Shown here: piece by piece, positions 16,098 to 26,300 of the stretch | Position numbering within the stretch: the first letter of the stretch is position 1 | Layout: every line of letters starts with the position of its first letter | Assembly: GCF_947503705.1 (NCBI RefSeq) | Contig: NZ_CANNES010000007.1 | Coordinates: forward strand, 124,001-188,000 | Length of the DNA stretch: 64,000 nt | Direction: 5' to 3' | DNA from: an uncultured Tateyamaria sp. | GTDB lineage: Bacteria > Pseudomonadota > Alphaproteobacteria > Rhodobacterales > Rhodobacteraceae | Program-made: the position numbers and the translations under genes | The notes under the pieces: generated by a model | What the model saw: only the letters and a program-made list of their open reading frames with translations | What the model was told of the DNA's origin: nothing | Database searches by the model: none

Positions 16098-17621
16098 TCA
16101 GTCGACCTTGAGCTTTTCGATCTGCGAATAGATATGCGAAAGCTCGAACGCGCCAAAGCTGTTCGTCGCGTCGGTGGGCAGGCTGTGACAGATAAAGCAG
16201 TTCACCGCGTCGGCCTGTGAATAGGTTTCCATCGTGGCATTGTAGAGGCCGAGAGAGCCGCGCATCTGTGCCGTCTGATCACCGCCCTGATTGGGGATCG
16301 GTGCGTCGCCGCCGCTGGCGGGCGTCGTTGTCCAGATGCCACCCGTCTGCACATAGTTCTTGCGCGGATCGCCCGCTGCAAGCTGCCCCAGCACATCCGT
16401 GTTGATCGACAAGAGTTCGGTGTTGTTGGTCACCACCTTGTCAAACACATCTTGGGTCACTGTGCCATTGGTCACATCCGAAGGCGCATAAGGCTGGCTG
16501 CCCCAGGGCCGGGTGCGCGTGGTATTTGAGGGCACGATGCCACCCTCGCACACGACACCGCCGCCCTTGAGGGTTTCGGCCACAATCTGTTCAACGCCGT
16601 CGTCGTCCTTCTTGGTCGTCATACACTCTACATTGGTCCCGGCCGCAGCCGTGTTTGAGGCCAGGAAGTTGAAGGTGCCGCTGGCATCATAGGGAAATTC
16701 GACCGGATCGGTGCCGCCATTGTTGTACCAATAGCCCACATCGGGCGCGTTGCTCAGATGCTCGAACGTGGCCCAGACGAATTCGGGGTGGTCCTGCACT
16801 GTCGCGACCACGTGCATACCGACCAGTGCCAGCGTGGTGCGCGTCTCGCCCGCAGGCGTCCAGACCGTGTTATCCGCGTTGGCGGTATAGGTCGGCACAA
16901 TTGCCGGAATGGTGATGTAGTCGCTGATCGGCGAAACGGTGGACGCCTCGACCCAGGAGGTCTTGAGCTCCATCACCAGGGTTTCGGGGGCTTGCGGGAA
17001 GGGCAGACTGTTGCCATCCACATAATCCAGCACAGCCATCAGCGCATCGGCATTGGCGGGAAAGTCCGTGATATCGCTGCCCAGCACCGTGTTTTTCTGG
17101 AGTGTCAGAAAATCCGCGTAAACATCGTTGGTGTGGACCCCGTAATAGACCAGCGAATTGCCCTGCGACATGAGCGTGCCGCCGGAAAAGCCGGCTTGAG
17201 TCACTTCGCCGATCACGTCCCCTTTTTCCGACCGCAGCACCACGTTCAGCGCGTCGACCGAAGCTGCGTTCTGGAAATAGCGCACCCCGTCCTCGTTTGC
17301 GGGCAGCACGTTAAAGATAGCCTCGCCATCCAGCACCCGACCATCTCCTTCGGGCGAGGTCAGCCAGAGAAAGGTCTGAGCCCCCCATTGATAGAAATTG
17401 CAGATCTGCGGCCCCTCACCCCCGTTGGGGTTGTCGTCGGTAAAGGTGACCGAACTTGGCGGCATGACCGCACCGTTTTCAGTAACTGTGCCGCCAAACC
17501 ATGGGGCGATGTCGGCCAGACAGGTCTGTGCCGCATCGGTGGGCATCGCCATTTGTGCCAGTGCAGACGTTGAACAGAGCGCCAACGCGCCCACGGATAA
17601 TCCGAGTGGTTTCAAGTACAT
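16098..17621 (-). CDS. Secreted protein with one C-terminal c-type haem motif, otherwise unrecognised
   Basis: A 507-residue protein starting MYLKPLGLSVGALALCSTSA with a Sec signal cleaved after ALAQ and AGGA upstream. About 440 residues of beta-rich, Asn/Thr-rich sequence follow (CNFYQWGAQTFLWLTSPEGD, GVHTNDVYADFLTLQKN, HVVATVQDHPEFVWATFEHL). Near residue 480 is a single haem-attachment motif CFICH, followed by AFELSHIYSQIEKL. The lone CxxCH suggests a periplasmic monohaem domain fused to an unknown sensor or enzyme domain. I do not recognise the large domain. It is not clearly in an operon. Confidence 0.6.
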   Translation of the reverse strand: MYLKPLGLSVGALALCSTSALAQMAMPTDAAQTCLADIAPWFGGTVTENGAVMPPSSVTFTDDNPNGGEGPQICNFYQWGAQTFLWLTSPEGDGRVLDGEAIFNVLPANEDGVRYFQNAASVDALNVVLRSEKGDVIGEVTQAGFSGGTLMSQGNSLVYYGVHTNDVYADFLTLQKNTVLGSDITDFPANADALMAVLDYVDGNSLPFPQAPETLVMELKTSWVEASTVSPISDYITIPAIVPTYTANADNTVWTPAGETRTTLALVGMHVVATVQDHPEFVWATFEHLSNAPDVGYWYNNGGTDPVEFPYDASGTFNFLASNTAAAGTNVECMTTKKDDDGVEQIVAETLKGGGVVCEGGIVPSNTTRTRPWGSQPYAPSDVTNGTVTQDVFDKVVTNNTELLSINTDVLGQLAAGDPRKNYVQTGGIWTTTPASGGDAPIPNQGGDQTAQMRGSLGLYNATMETYSQADAVNCFICHSLPTDATNSFGAFELSHIYSQIEKLKVD

Positions 17622-17787
17622 ATTGGTCCTTTCGGGGGCGCGCAATTGGCCCCGGATCTGTGAACGGGACCGGCGGAAATACTCCTGCACGCATTGCAAG
17701 TATCCGGCCCCAACTGCACAGTGCCGCATATTCCCGTTTTGCGTCAACAACCATAAATTGAATTTTTGAGTTAAGGGCAGCGCAGAA

Positions 17788-17814
17788 AAGGCCGCGCAGT
17801 CATGGCGCAGCCTT
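17788..17814 (-). terminator. Terminator downstream of the fascin-like gene
   Basis: AAGGC/GCCTT plus GCGC/GCGC stems with one mismatch, followed on the minus strand by TTCT, just past the stop at 17837. Confidence 0.55.
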
Positions 17815-17836
17815 GGGCACGGTCAGCGGCGGGCCA

Positions 17837-18910
17837 TCATTGGTCCTTGTGGCAGGGATTGCCAATCGCGGTGCATTCGTAGTTCCAGTTCAGAACCGTA
17901 CCGGTTTGCACGCAGTCAACCCGCCGAAACTGCGCCTTGGTCCAGCGTTTGAAATCCGGACCATGCGTGGTGTTGACCGCGCGGCGCCAGGCGTTCTTGG
18001 CCTGCATCTTGGCGGTGCCGCTGATCGCATTTTCGGCATTGCCGAACATCGTGGCGCGGCAATTGTCACCGCTCGACGCCGTATCCTGCGGCGCGCAAGC
18101 ATCCCGGGCATAAAGGGACCCGTTGTAAACAAAGGGTTTTTGCCCCTGCGTCAGCGACGACAGTTTGCAATTGGCGCCATCATAGTCGCCATAAACGCAT
18201 GTGGGCCCACCTTGGACGTACACGTTACCCTCGTAGGTAAAGCCGGTTTGCGCCCCCTGTTCTGCGATAAAGCAATTCGCCCCATCCCAGCGACCACCAT
18301 CAGGGCAACGGTTACACGCACCGTCCATGCTTGGAATGCCGCGCTTGTAATAAAAGTCGGTCCAGGGGTGACGGTACATGGCGATGAACGTGCTGTTGCC
18401 GGGCATTGGCGCCGTATTGACTGCGCTCAGATCCGCCCGTGCGTCACCATTTGGGACCCCGCGCAGGAATTTGCCGTGATGGGACCGCAGTGAAACAAAG
18501 CCCTGGTCAGACACACTGCCCAGAAAAATACAGCCCGTTGGCGTGCCACCCGCGTAGTTGAACGGATGGATCGTCCAGATCTCCCAGGCTGCGATATGCG
18601 CGCGGTTGGCATTCACATCGCCGCTGGGTTCAGCCACAAGGTGGCGGTCATGGGCACTGCGCAACGCGATGCGCGCGCCGCTGGCCACATCTGCGCCTGT
18701 GGCATTGCCCTGGTCGTCCAGCACCAGGAATTTCTCCCATTGCTGATCCTCGGCACGGGTTACAGTGGCGTTGCCGTCCAGCTCGGCCGCCATGAATTTA
18801 GTGTTGGTCTTGAAGTAGAGCGAAACAACGTCGCCGTATTTCAAACAGCCCGCCGCAGAGGCGGACGTCGCCCACAGCAAGCTGAGGGCCAAAACAATAA
18901 AGGTTTTCAT
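17837..18910 (-). CDS. Secreted fascin-like beta-trefoil protein with Cys-rich repeats
   Basis: A 357-residue protein. MKTFIVLALSLLWATSASAA is a signal peptide. Residues 25-175 resemble a fascin/actin-crosslinking-like beta-trefoil (ARIALRSAHDRHLVAEPSGD, then SLRSHHGKFLRGVPNGDA). The C-terminal part has two similar units (RWDGANCFIAE...FTYEGNVYV and DYDGANCKLSS...FVYNGSLYA), then a Cys-containing end. Beta-trefoils of this type often bind carbohydrate. An adhesive or glycan-binding extracellular role is an inference. It lies upstream of and in the same direction as the haem-motif protein, but a terminator separates them. Confidence 0.65.
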   Translation of the reverse strand: MKTFIVLALSLLWATSASAAGCLKYGDVVSLYFKTNTKFMAAELDGNATVTRAEDQQWEKFLVLDDQGNATGADVASGARIALRSAHDRHLVAEPSGDVNANRAHIAAWEIWTIHPFNYAGGTPTGCIFLGSVSDQGFVSLRSHHGKFLRGVPNGDARADLSAVNTAPMPGNSTFIAMYRHPWTDFYYKRGIPSMDGACNRCPDGGRWDGANCFIAEQGAQTGFTYEGNVYVQGGPTCVYGDYDGANCKLSSLTQGQKPFVYNGSLYARDACAPQDTASSGDNCRATMFGNAENAISGTAKMQAKNAWRRAVNTTHGPDFKRWTKAQFRRVDCVQTGTVLNWNYECTAIGNPCHKDQ

Positions 18911-18975
18911 AATAGACACTCTTTTTCCAAATGGATTAAGGCCATCCACCATAGCGAGAAATGAGTGTCGGGACA

Positions 18976-18991
18976 GTCGGGTATACCTGAC
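18976..18991. promoter_or_regulatory. 16-bp near-palindrome upstream of the fascin-like gene
   Basis: GTCGGGTATACCTGAC is a palindrome except for one mismatched pair, centred on TATA and about 66 bases before the start at 18910. It is suitable as an operator, but the binder is unknown. Confidence 0.35.
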
Positions 18992-19004
18992 CCACCACGA
19001 AAAA

Positions 19005-19028
19005 GGGCCGATCCCTGCGGACCGGCCC
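19005..19028 (-). terminator. Terminator downstream of tig
   Basis: GGGCCG/CGGCCC stem with additional inner pairs, followed on the minus strand by TTTTTCG. A second small dyad (CATACG/CGTATG, 19035-19050) precedes it, directly after the tig stop. Confidence 0.7.
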
Positions 19029-19052
19029 CAACCTCATACGGAATCGTATGGG

Positions 19053-20384
19053 TTATTCGTCTTCGAGCGCTTCGACGGCTTTCTGAAGGTCATCCTTGCT
19101 GACCTCCTTGTCGGTCACGGTCGCGTTTTCCACGATGTGGTCGACAACCTTGTCCTCGAACAAGGGCGCGCGCAGCTGCTGCTGCATCTGCTGGTTTTGC
19201 TGAACGAATTCAACGAACTGACGTTCCTGACCGGGATACTGGCGGGCCTGCGCCATCACGGCCTGGTTCATTTCGCCATCGGTGACTTCAACCGCAGCCT
19301 TTTGGCCAAGTTCGGCCAAGAGCAGGCCCAGACGCACGCGGCGTTCGGCCAGTTCAGTGTGCTCTGCTGTAGGCTCGACCTCGGGGTGGTCATGCCCTTC
19401 GACCTCGGGGTTTTCCTCGTGCCAGAGCTGGTGCGCGATCTGCTTGGCCTCGGCCTCGACCAGCGAGGGGGGCAGATCAAAGCTGACGGCCGTGTCGAGC
19501 TGATCCAGAAGAGCGCGCTTCATCACGGCGCGGGCAGCACCTGCATATTCGCTCTCCAGCTGCTCGCCGATGCGGGTTTTCAGCGTAGCGAGGTCTTCGG
19601 CCCCGAATTTGGTGGCCAGCTCGTCGTTGATCTCGGCAGCAACCGGCTCTTTGACCTCGTGAACGGTGCAGTCAAATACGGCTTCTTTACCCGCCAGGTG
19701 TTCAGCCTGATATTCTTCGGGGAAAGAGACCGTTACGGCCTTCTCTTCGCCCGCTTTTACGCCGACAAGCTGTTCTTCGAAACCCGGGATGAAGGAGTTG
19801 GAGCCCAAAACCAAAGCGTGGCCTTCGGCAGCACCGCCTTCAAAGGCTTCGCCGTCGATCTTGCCCACGAAATCCATCACAACCTGGTCGCCGTCCTTGG
19901 CTTTGGCGCCCTTCTTGCGGTCCTTGAAATCCTGGGCGTTCTTGGCCAGAGATTCCAGGGTCTCGTCAATTTCGGCGTCGCCTGCCTTGACCACCAAACG
20001 CTCCAGCGTCAGCTTTGCCAGGTCCACCTCGGGGATCTCGGGCAGTGCCTCATAGGACAGGTCCACCGACACGTCGTCGCCTTCTTTCCAGTCCTCATTG
20101 GTCATCTTGACCTCGGGCTGCATGGCGGGGCGGTCGCCCGACGCCTCAAAATGATCGGACATGGCGCCATCAATGCTTTCCTGCATCGCTTCGCCCATCA
20201 GGCGCTGGCCAAACTGCTTTTTAAGCAGCGCCATAGGCACTTTGCCCTTGCGAAAGCCCTTCATTTCAACGTCAGGCTGCGCCTCGACCAGCTTTTCGTT
20301 GACCTTCGCGTCCAATTCAGCGGCGGTCACGGTGATGGCATAGCCGCGTTTCAGACCTTCGTTCAGCGTCTCGGTGACCTGCAT
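19053..20384 (-). CDS. tig: Trigger factor, ribosome-bound chaperone
   Basis: Trigger factor binds L23 at the exit tunnel and shields nascent chains. The 443-residue protein starts [18 protein letters not shown], with GGGAG upstream. It carries the ribosome-binding signature [18 protein letters not shown] (about residues 43-60). The FKBP-type PPIase domain is at about 155-245 ([40 protein letters not shown]). The C-terminal arm is helical and acidic. Normal family length. Confidence 0.97.
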   Translation of the reverse strand: MQVTETLNEGLKRGYAITVTAAELDAKVNEKLVEAQPDVEMKGFRKGKVPMALLKKQFGQRLMGEAMQESIDGAMSDHFEASGDRPAMQPEVKMTNEDWKEGDDVSVDLSYEALPEIPEVDLAKLTLERLVVKAGDAEIDETLESLAKNAQDFKDRKKGAKAKDGDQVVMDFVGKIDGEAFEGGAAEGHALVLGSNSFIPGFEEQLVGVKAGEEKAVTVSFPEEYQAEHLAGKEAVFDCTVHEVKEPVAAEINDELATKFGAEDLATLKTRIGEQLESEYAGAARAVMKRALLDQLDTAVSFDLPPSLVEAEAKQIAHQLWHEENPEVEGHDHPEVEPTAEHTELAERRVRLGLLLAELGQKAAVEVTDGEMNQAVMAQARQYPGQERQFVEFVQQNQQMQQQLRAPLFEDKVVDHIVENATVTDKEVSKDDLQKAVEALEDE

Positions 20385-20635
20385 GTGTGCTCCCATAGCA
20401 AATGGCCCCCGGATGGGGGTTTTTTCGAAATTCGCGCCCTTCTATGCACGGCGCGGGCCTAGTGCAAGCGGATAGGGTCGCAATGGCCAAAATCGCGCCC
20501 GGCCGGTCCGCGTCACCCGGCCGGGCGGGGCAAAACAAACACTATCTCCGATGCGGGTGTCATGTATTAATAGTTTAGTAAGCCTGTTGGCGCACACCTG
20601 TTGGTCTGACGGTTCAGCCACCGAGGGAGGTTTTC

Positions 20636-21391
20636 ATGGTTCGCCTGTTGAGTGTGTGTATTTTGGCGTTGGCGCTTGTCGCGCAACAGGCGGGGGCCGA
20701 GCCTCGCGCGCTGAAGGTTGTGGCCGACGAATGGCCCCCCTTTTCCGGTGCGGCCTTGCCCAATCAGGGCATGTCGCTGGATGTGATTTCCACCGTGCTG
20801 CGCCGTGCAGGGTACACCGTTGAAACCCAGGTTATGCCCTGGGCGCGCATCATCGCCAGCGCCAAGACCGATACGGTGGACATTGTCGGCAGCCTTTTTG
20901 CCGATACTGAACAGGCCACCTATCTCAATTACGCCAACCCGTTTCATACCACACGCATCCAACTGGTCCGCAGGCTGGGCAGCGACATCACGTTCCGCGA
21001 TGTGCCATCCCTGCAACCTTACAGTTTTGCCGTAGGAGACGGGTTTCTCTATGAGCCTGAATTCGACCGCGCCGATTACCTGCAAAAGCAGACTGTCACG
21101 ACGACATTGCAGGCCATGCAGATGGTCGCCTTTGGTCGTGTTGACCTGACCCTGGACAGTGTCGATGTGGTGAACTTTGCCATGCAGAACGAGGATCCCC
21201 GCCTGCAAGAACGGGTTGAGATCGCGCCGGGCGTGATGGCCCATCAGGGCATCCACATGGCGGTGCGCCGCACCCTTGACGGCAACGAACAGATCGTCGC
21301 CGATTTCAACGCAACCTTGGCCCAGATGCAAAGTGACGGCAGTCTGGACGCCCTGCTTGCCGTACATGTGGGGCAACCGTTGATGGAATGA
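20636..21391 (+). CDS. Periplasmic solute-binding protein, family 3 type
   Basis: A 251-residue protein with a signal peptide (MVRLLSVCILALALVAQQAG, cleaved near GAEP). The fold resembles amino-acid-binding proteins: LKVVADEWPPFSG, GMSLDVISTVLRRAGYTVE, DIVGSLFADTEQATYLNYAN. The stop overlaps the start of the histidine kinase by four bases (ATGA) and no permease gene is nearby. I infer that it is the periplasmic sensor or ligand presenter for that kinase rather than a transporter component. Confidence 0.8.
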   Translation: MVRLLSVCILALALVAQQAGAEPRALKVVADEWPPFSGAALPNQGMSLDVISTVLRRAGYTVETQVMPWARIIASAKTDTVDIVGSLFADTEQATYLNYANPFHTTRIQLVRRLGSDITFRDVPSLQPYSFAVGDGFLYEPEFDRADYLQKQTVTTTLQAMQMVAFGRVDLTLDSVDVVNFAMQNEDPRLQERVEIAPGVMAHQGIHMAVRRTLDGNEQIVADFNATLAQMQSDGSLDALLAVHVGQPLME

Positions 21392-22893
21392 CCCGCTTTT
21401 TCGCCAAGGAATGGCTGGCCGTCCGGTTGGTCTTTATGTCGCTGCTCATCGGCTCTGTGCTGTCGGTCTTTTCGACCAGCGTGCAGCTGGCGACCAGTTT
21501 TGTGCGCCAAAAAGGCGAGGCGGTGGAAGTCCTGGACCAGATCGAAAGCGCCTTGGCGGATTCTCTGCAACAAGCCCTTTGGACCTTTGATTTTGCACAG
21601 GTGGAGATCATCCTGGACGGTTTGAAATCCAGCCCCAGCGTGTCCTTTGTGGAATTGGACACCCCAACGGGGCATCATTGGGAACGCGGCTCCGCCAGCG
21701 CCGCTGCGCTGGTGCGCACCTATCCCTTGACCCAGACCACGGACGACGGAACCGTCATGGAGCTGGGCCTTCTGCGCGTGGTTCTCACCGTGGAAGAGAT
21801 TGTCAGCCGTGTCTGGGCGGAATTCTGGATCATCTTCAGCTCGAACCTGGCCAAGGCCTATGTTGCTGCAATCGCTCTGCTCTATGTGGTTTACCGGCTG
21901 ATGACCCGCCACATGCGCCGAATTGTCCAACATGTGAATGACCCCACCCCGGTCGAGGTCAAACCGGCCTTGGTGCTGGAGCGGGAGCCGCGGATGTACC
22001 CCGACGACCTCGACCATGTGGTCAGCGCGGTGACCGCATCGGAAAACCGGGCGCGCGCAACGCTGAGCAACCTCAGGACCGAGATTGCCGAACGGGCCCA
22101 GGCCGAGGCAGAGGCACGCACCGCACTGTCAATCCGCTCAAAATTTCTGGGCACCATCAGCCACGAGGTCCGCACCCCGCTCAATGCCATCATGGGGCTT
22201 TTGCACCTGATCGAAACGAACGAGGACGTCCCGAAACAGCAACGCCATTATGCCGAGGTGGCCACAAAGGCGGCCCACCAACTCATGGATCAGCTTTCCA
22301 ATGCGCTGGACATGTCGCGGCTGGAATCGGAAACCTCACGCATCAGCCCCGAGCCGACTGACATTCGCGTGCTGGCCACCCAATGGGGAGAAACGGCCCA
22401 GGCCAGCGCCCATTACCGCAACAAGGACATCACGGTGCATACCCGGATTGATCCCGCGTTGGACGATCAGTATCTCGTGGATGGCGCGCGGCTGACGCAG
22501 ATCGTGACCAACCTGACCGACAATGCGGTCAAACTGACGCCGCAGGGCCATATCGACATCGCGATTGCCCCGATCATAACCCACATGGCCCGGGATGTGA
22601 CGAGCCATGGGCTTGAAATCGCGATCTCTGACACCGGGCCCGGCATCAACGAGGCCGACCGCGCGCGCATCTTTGAAGTCTTTGCACAATTGGACGACAG
22701 CATCGAGCGCAGCCACGGCGGCGCGGGCCTTGGCCTTGCGATCAGTCGCGAACTGGCCCACCGCCTCGGCGGCACCCTGCAAGTCAGCAACATTGAAAGA
22801 AGTGGTTACCGAACCACATTCCTGTTAACCCTCCCCCACAACTACAGGTTGGAGTCTCAAAGTGAGCGCGCGCAAAAAAGTTCTGTTGGTTGA
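21388..22893 (+). CDS. Membrane sensor histidine kinase
   Basis: A 501-residue kinase. One membrane helix lies near residues 12-30, a periplasmic domain of about 115 residues follows, and a second helix is near 155-172 (AYVAAIALLYVVYRL). Then come a HAMP-like linker, the HisKA domain with the phospho-acceptor His in FLGTISHEVRTPLNAIMG (about residue 259), and a full ATPase domain (LTDNAVKLT, ISDTGPGI, GGAGLGLAIS). It is complete. Its partners overlap it on both sides: the solute-binding protein by 4 bases and a receiver gene by 32 bases. Confidence 0.93.
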   Translation: MTRFFAKEWLAVRLVFMSLLIGSVLSVFSTSVQLATSFVRQKGEAVEVLDQIESALADSLQQALWTFDFAQVEIILDGLKSSPSVSFVELDTPTGHHWERGSASAAALVRTYPLTQTTDDGTVMELGLLRVVLTVEEIVSRVWAEFWIIFSSNLAKAYVAAIALLYVVYRLMTRHMRRIVQHVNDPTPVEVKPALVLEREPRMYPDDLDHVVSAVTASENRARATLSNLRTEIAERAQAEAEARTALSIRSKFLGTISHEVRTPLNAIMGLLHLIETNEDVPKQQRHYAEVATKAAHQLMDQLSNALDMSRLESETSRISPEPTDIRVLATQWGETAQASAHYRNKDITVHTRIDPALDDQYLVDGARLTQIVTNLTDNAVKLTPQGHIDIAIAPIITHMARDVTSHGLEIAISDTGPGINEADRARIFEVFAQLDDSIERSHGGAGLGLAISRELAHRLGGTLQVSNIERSGYRTTFLLTLPHNYRLESQSERAQKSSVG

Positions 22894-23251
22894 AGACGAC
22901 GAGTTCACCCGTTTCATGATGAAGGAAATCATCGCAACGTTGGGCGTTGATGTGGAGATTGCGACCAACGGTCAGGACGGCTGTGACGTGATTGCCGCCG
23001 CCCCCGAAAGCTTTGGGTTGATCCTGATGGACCTGCACATGCCGCAGATGTCGGGCATCGACGCCACCCGACAGATCAGGGCGCTGCCCGCCAATCCGCC
23101 TTGCGACGTGCCCATTATCGCCTTGACGGCGGACGTGACCTACCACGACACGATGCGGGTCAAGAAACTGGGCATGAACGGATTTGCCAGCAAACCCGTC
23201 ACCCCCGGCCAATTGCTGGCCCTGATCGACGAACACTGCTCCGCAGCCTGA
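22862..23251 (+). CDS. Single-domain response regulator (receiver)
   Basis: A 129-residue CheY-like receiver starting at GTG with GGAG upstream (MSARKKVLLVEDDEFTRFMM). The phospho-acceptor Asp is in GLILMDLHMPQMSG (about residue 57), Thr in IIALTADVT and the conserved Lys in GFASKPVTP. There is no output domain. The first 32 bases overlap the kinase gene in another frame. Likely receives phosphate from that kinase and relays it onward. Confidence 0.92.
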   Translation: MSARKKVLLVEDDEFTRFMMKEIIATLGVDVEIATNGQDGCDVIAAAPESFGLILMDLHMPQMSGIDATRQIRALPANPPCDVPIIALTADVTYHDTMRVKKLGMNGFASKPVTPGQLLALIDEHCSAA

Positions 23252-23309
23252 AAACAATTTCGATACCGCGTCCTGTTATGACGCACCGGTATCACCCAAG
23301 GACCAGGTT

Positions 23310-26300
23310 ATGACACCGACACCTTCCGCCAAAGACGCGGCAAAAACCAAATCCGCGCAAGGCCCGGACACATCCGACGCCATAGAGGCGACCGACACGC
23401 CCGCGGCCCCGCCCCGCTTTGTTGGCATCGCCGCCTCGGCAGGCGGCCTTGAGGCAGTGTCGCTCCTGGCCCAGCACCTGCCGCGCAATCTGAATGCCGT
23501 CTACGTGGTCGCCCAGCACATGTCGCCCACCCACAAAAGCATGCTGGCGACCCTGATCGGGCGCGAAACGCGCCTGCCCGTGCACGAGATGACCCCCGAA
23601 ACCACGCCAGAGGCAGACGCAATCTATGTCTCGCCGCCCAACACGGACGTGATTTACGAGGACGGCCTGCTCAAGCTGCGCCAGCCGTCAGTGCACCCGG
23701 CCTCGCCCAAACCGTCGGCGGACCGGTTGTTCAAAAGCCTGGTCAAGGAATGCGGCGAGGCTTGCGTTGGCATCGTCTTGTCCGGCACCGGATCGGATGG
23801 CAGCTATGGTGTGCAGGCGATCCGCGAGGCGGGCGGCATCACCATCGCCCAAGAGCCGGGCACCGCAAAATATGATGGCATGCCCACCTCGGCGCTCCAG
23901 ACAGGTTGCATCGACCTGACCCTGGCCCCCGACCTCATCGGAACGCATCTGGAAAAAATCCTGGCCCGTCCGCGCAATTTCGATGACCTGCAAAGCCTCA
24001 ATGACGCGCCCAACCCGCTGGGTGAGCTTTTTGGGATCCTGTTGGCCCGCACCCATGTGGATTTCCGCGACTACAAGGAAAACACGCTGAACCGGCGCAT
24101 CGCGCGGCGTATGGTGGCGCTCGATATCCAGGAATACGACGACTACGTCGATTATTGCCGATCTCGGGTGGACGAGGTGGATGCGCTGCACCGCGATCTG
24201 CTGATCTCGGTCACCCGCTTTTTCCGCGACCCCGACCAATTCGACAAATTGCGCGGCGAAATGGCCAAAGTGCTGTCGCGAGGCAAGACCGGCCCGCTGC
24301 GGATCTGGGTGGTGGGCTGTGCCACGGGCGAAGAGGCCTATTCGATCGCGATCATGATCGCGGAAATCCTCGGCGGCATCGACATGCTGGCGGTACGCGG
24401 TGTTCAGGTCTTTGCCACCGACATCGACCAGAACGCCATCGATATTGCACGCAAGGGTGTGTACCCCATTGCCGCCGCCTCCGACATCCCCGCCGAGTAT
24501 CTGGCCAACTATTTCAATGTCGGCGAAACCGACATCACCGTGCGACCCGAATTGCGCGCCGTGACCTTGTTTTCGCACCACAACATTTTTCAGGACCCCC
24601 CCTTTATCAACGTCGACCTGGTCACCATTCGCAACGTGCTGATCTATTTTAACCTGGCCCTTCAGGAACGCGTGCTCAGCCGCTTGCACTACGCGTTGGC
24701 GGCCGGTGGATTGCTCTTTGTGGGCACTTCGGAAACCGTGGGCGAGATGAGCGTATTTTTTGAGGCGCGCAGCAATGCCGACAAGGTGTTTGGCAAACGC
24801 AGCAGCATTTCCGGCGAATTGTCAGTTGAGCCCGGTGCCCGAACCTACCAGCGCGAGCGCCGCAACAGCTCTGCCAAGTCGGGCAAAACGACCCCTGCCC
24901 TGGCCGCCGAGGCGGACCTGTCGCTGGCCCGGGCCGTGGCCCCCAATGGCATGATCTGCACCCGCAACGGCAGTATCATCGAGGTTTTGGGCGATCTGAG
25001 CCCCTTTATCGAAATCCGGGCGGGGGCAACCACCTCGCTCAATGTAAAAATGCTGATCGAGCCTCTCAGAACCGAAGTGACCAGCCTCTTGTCGGTCGCC
25101 GTGCGCAACGAGACCCGCCGCTCGGGTCGCTGGCACAGTGTAAGTCTGCCCGTGGGCAACCGTGTCCGGTTGCAGGTCTTTCCCTTCAGTTCCAAGTCGG
25201 GGGGCGAGATGCAGTGCCTTGTCGCGGTCGACGCCAAATTCGAAGAGATACAGGAAAGCCGCCTGACTGAGTTGGAAGACGCCGATCAACGCGCCTATGT
25301 CGAACGGATGGAGCTTGAAATCCGCTCCACCCAGGAGGCGTTGCAGCAGACCATCGAAGAGTTGCAGACCGCGAATGAGGAACTGCAATCCACCAATGAG
25401 GAAATGCAGTCCACCAACGAGGAATTCCAGGCCACCAACGAAGAGTTGGAAACCTCCAACGAAGAGTTGCAATCCACCAATGAGGAACTGCTGACCGTCA
25501 ACGAAGAGTTGCAGATCAGCTCTGCTGAACGCCACGCACTCGCCTCTGAGCTGGAGGCGATGATGACCACCGCGCCCTATGCCGTGGCCCTGGCCGATCA
25601 GGCCCTGATCGTGCGCCGTTTGTCGGCGGTGGCCATGCGCCTCTTTGGTCTGGTGGAACTGCCTCCCACCGGCATCCACCTCAGCCAATGTACCCTGCCC
25701 GGCGGTTTTCCGGCCCTGGCCCCCATCGCCAATTCGGTGCTGCGCCTTCAGGAAACCCGCCGCATCCCCATCCTGTCCGAGGGGAAGTATTATTCGATGG
25801 TCCTGTCGCCGGTTCATGATCTGCACCGCAAGCTTATCGGCCTCTCGATCACCGTGACTCAATATGACAGCGAACCACTGGCCCATATCGTCGAGATGAT
25901 GGGCGATGTGACCAAGGTTGCCCACTGGAGCTACAACCTCGACACCAAGGACCTGCTGTGGTCCAACCGCATGTTCACCATCCACGGGCTGGACAATTCC
26001 GGCGAGATGCCCACCTGGGATATCGCTCTCAGCCTGATCCATCCAGAGGATCGCGAGGCCGAGATGACGGCCGTGAACAACCTGATCCGCGATGGCGGCA
26101 ATTACCAGTTTGAACGCCGCGCCTTTGGCCCGGGCGGCCGCGTGCTGACGATGCGGGGCAGCACCATGTTGACCAAGGACGCCGAGGGCAATCCAGTGCA
26201 ACTGATTGGCGTGTTGTGGGACACCGCCGAACAGACCGAACAGACGATCCGCCTGTCGAACATGGAGAACGTGCACTCTGATCTGGGTATTGGGGTTTTC

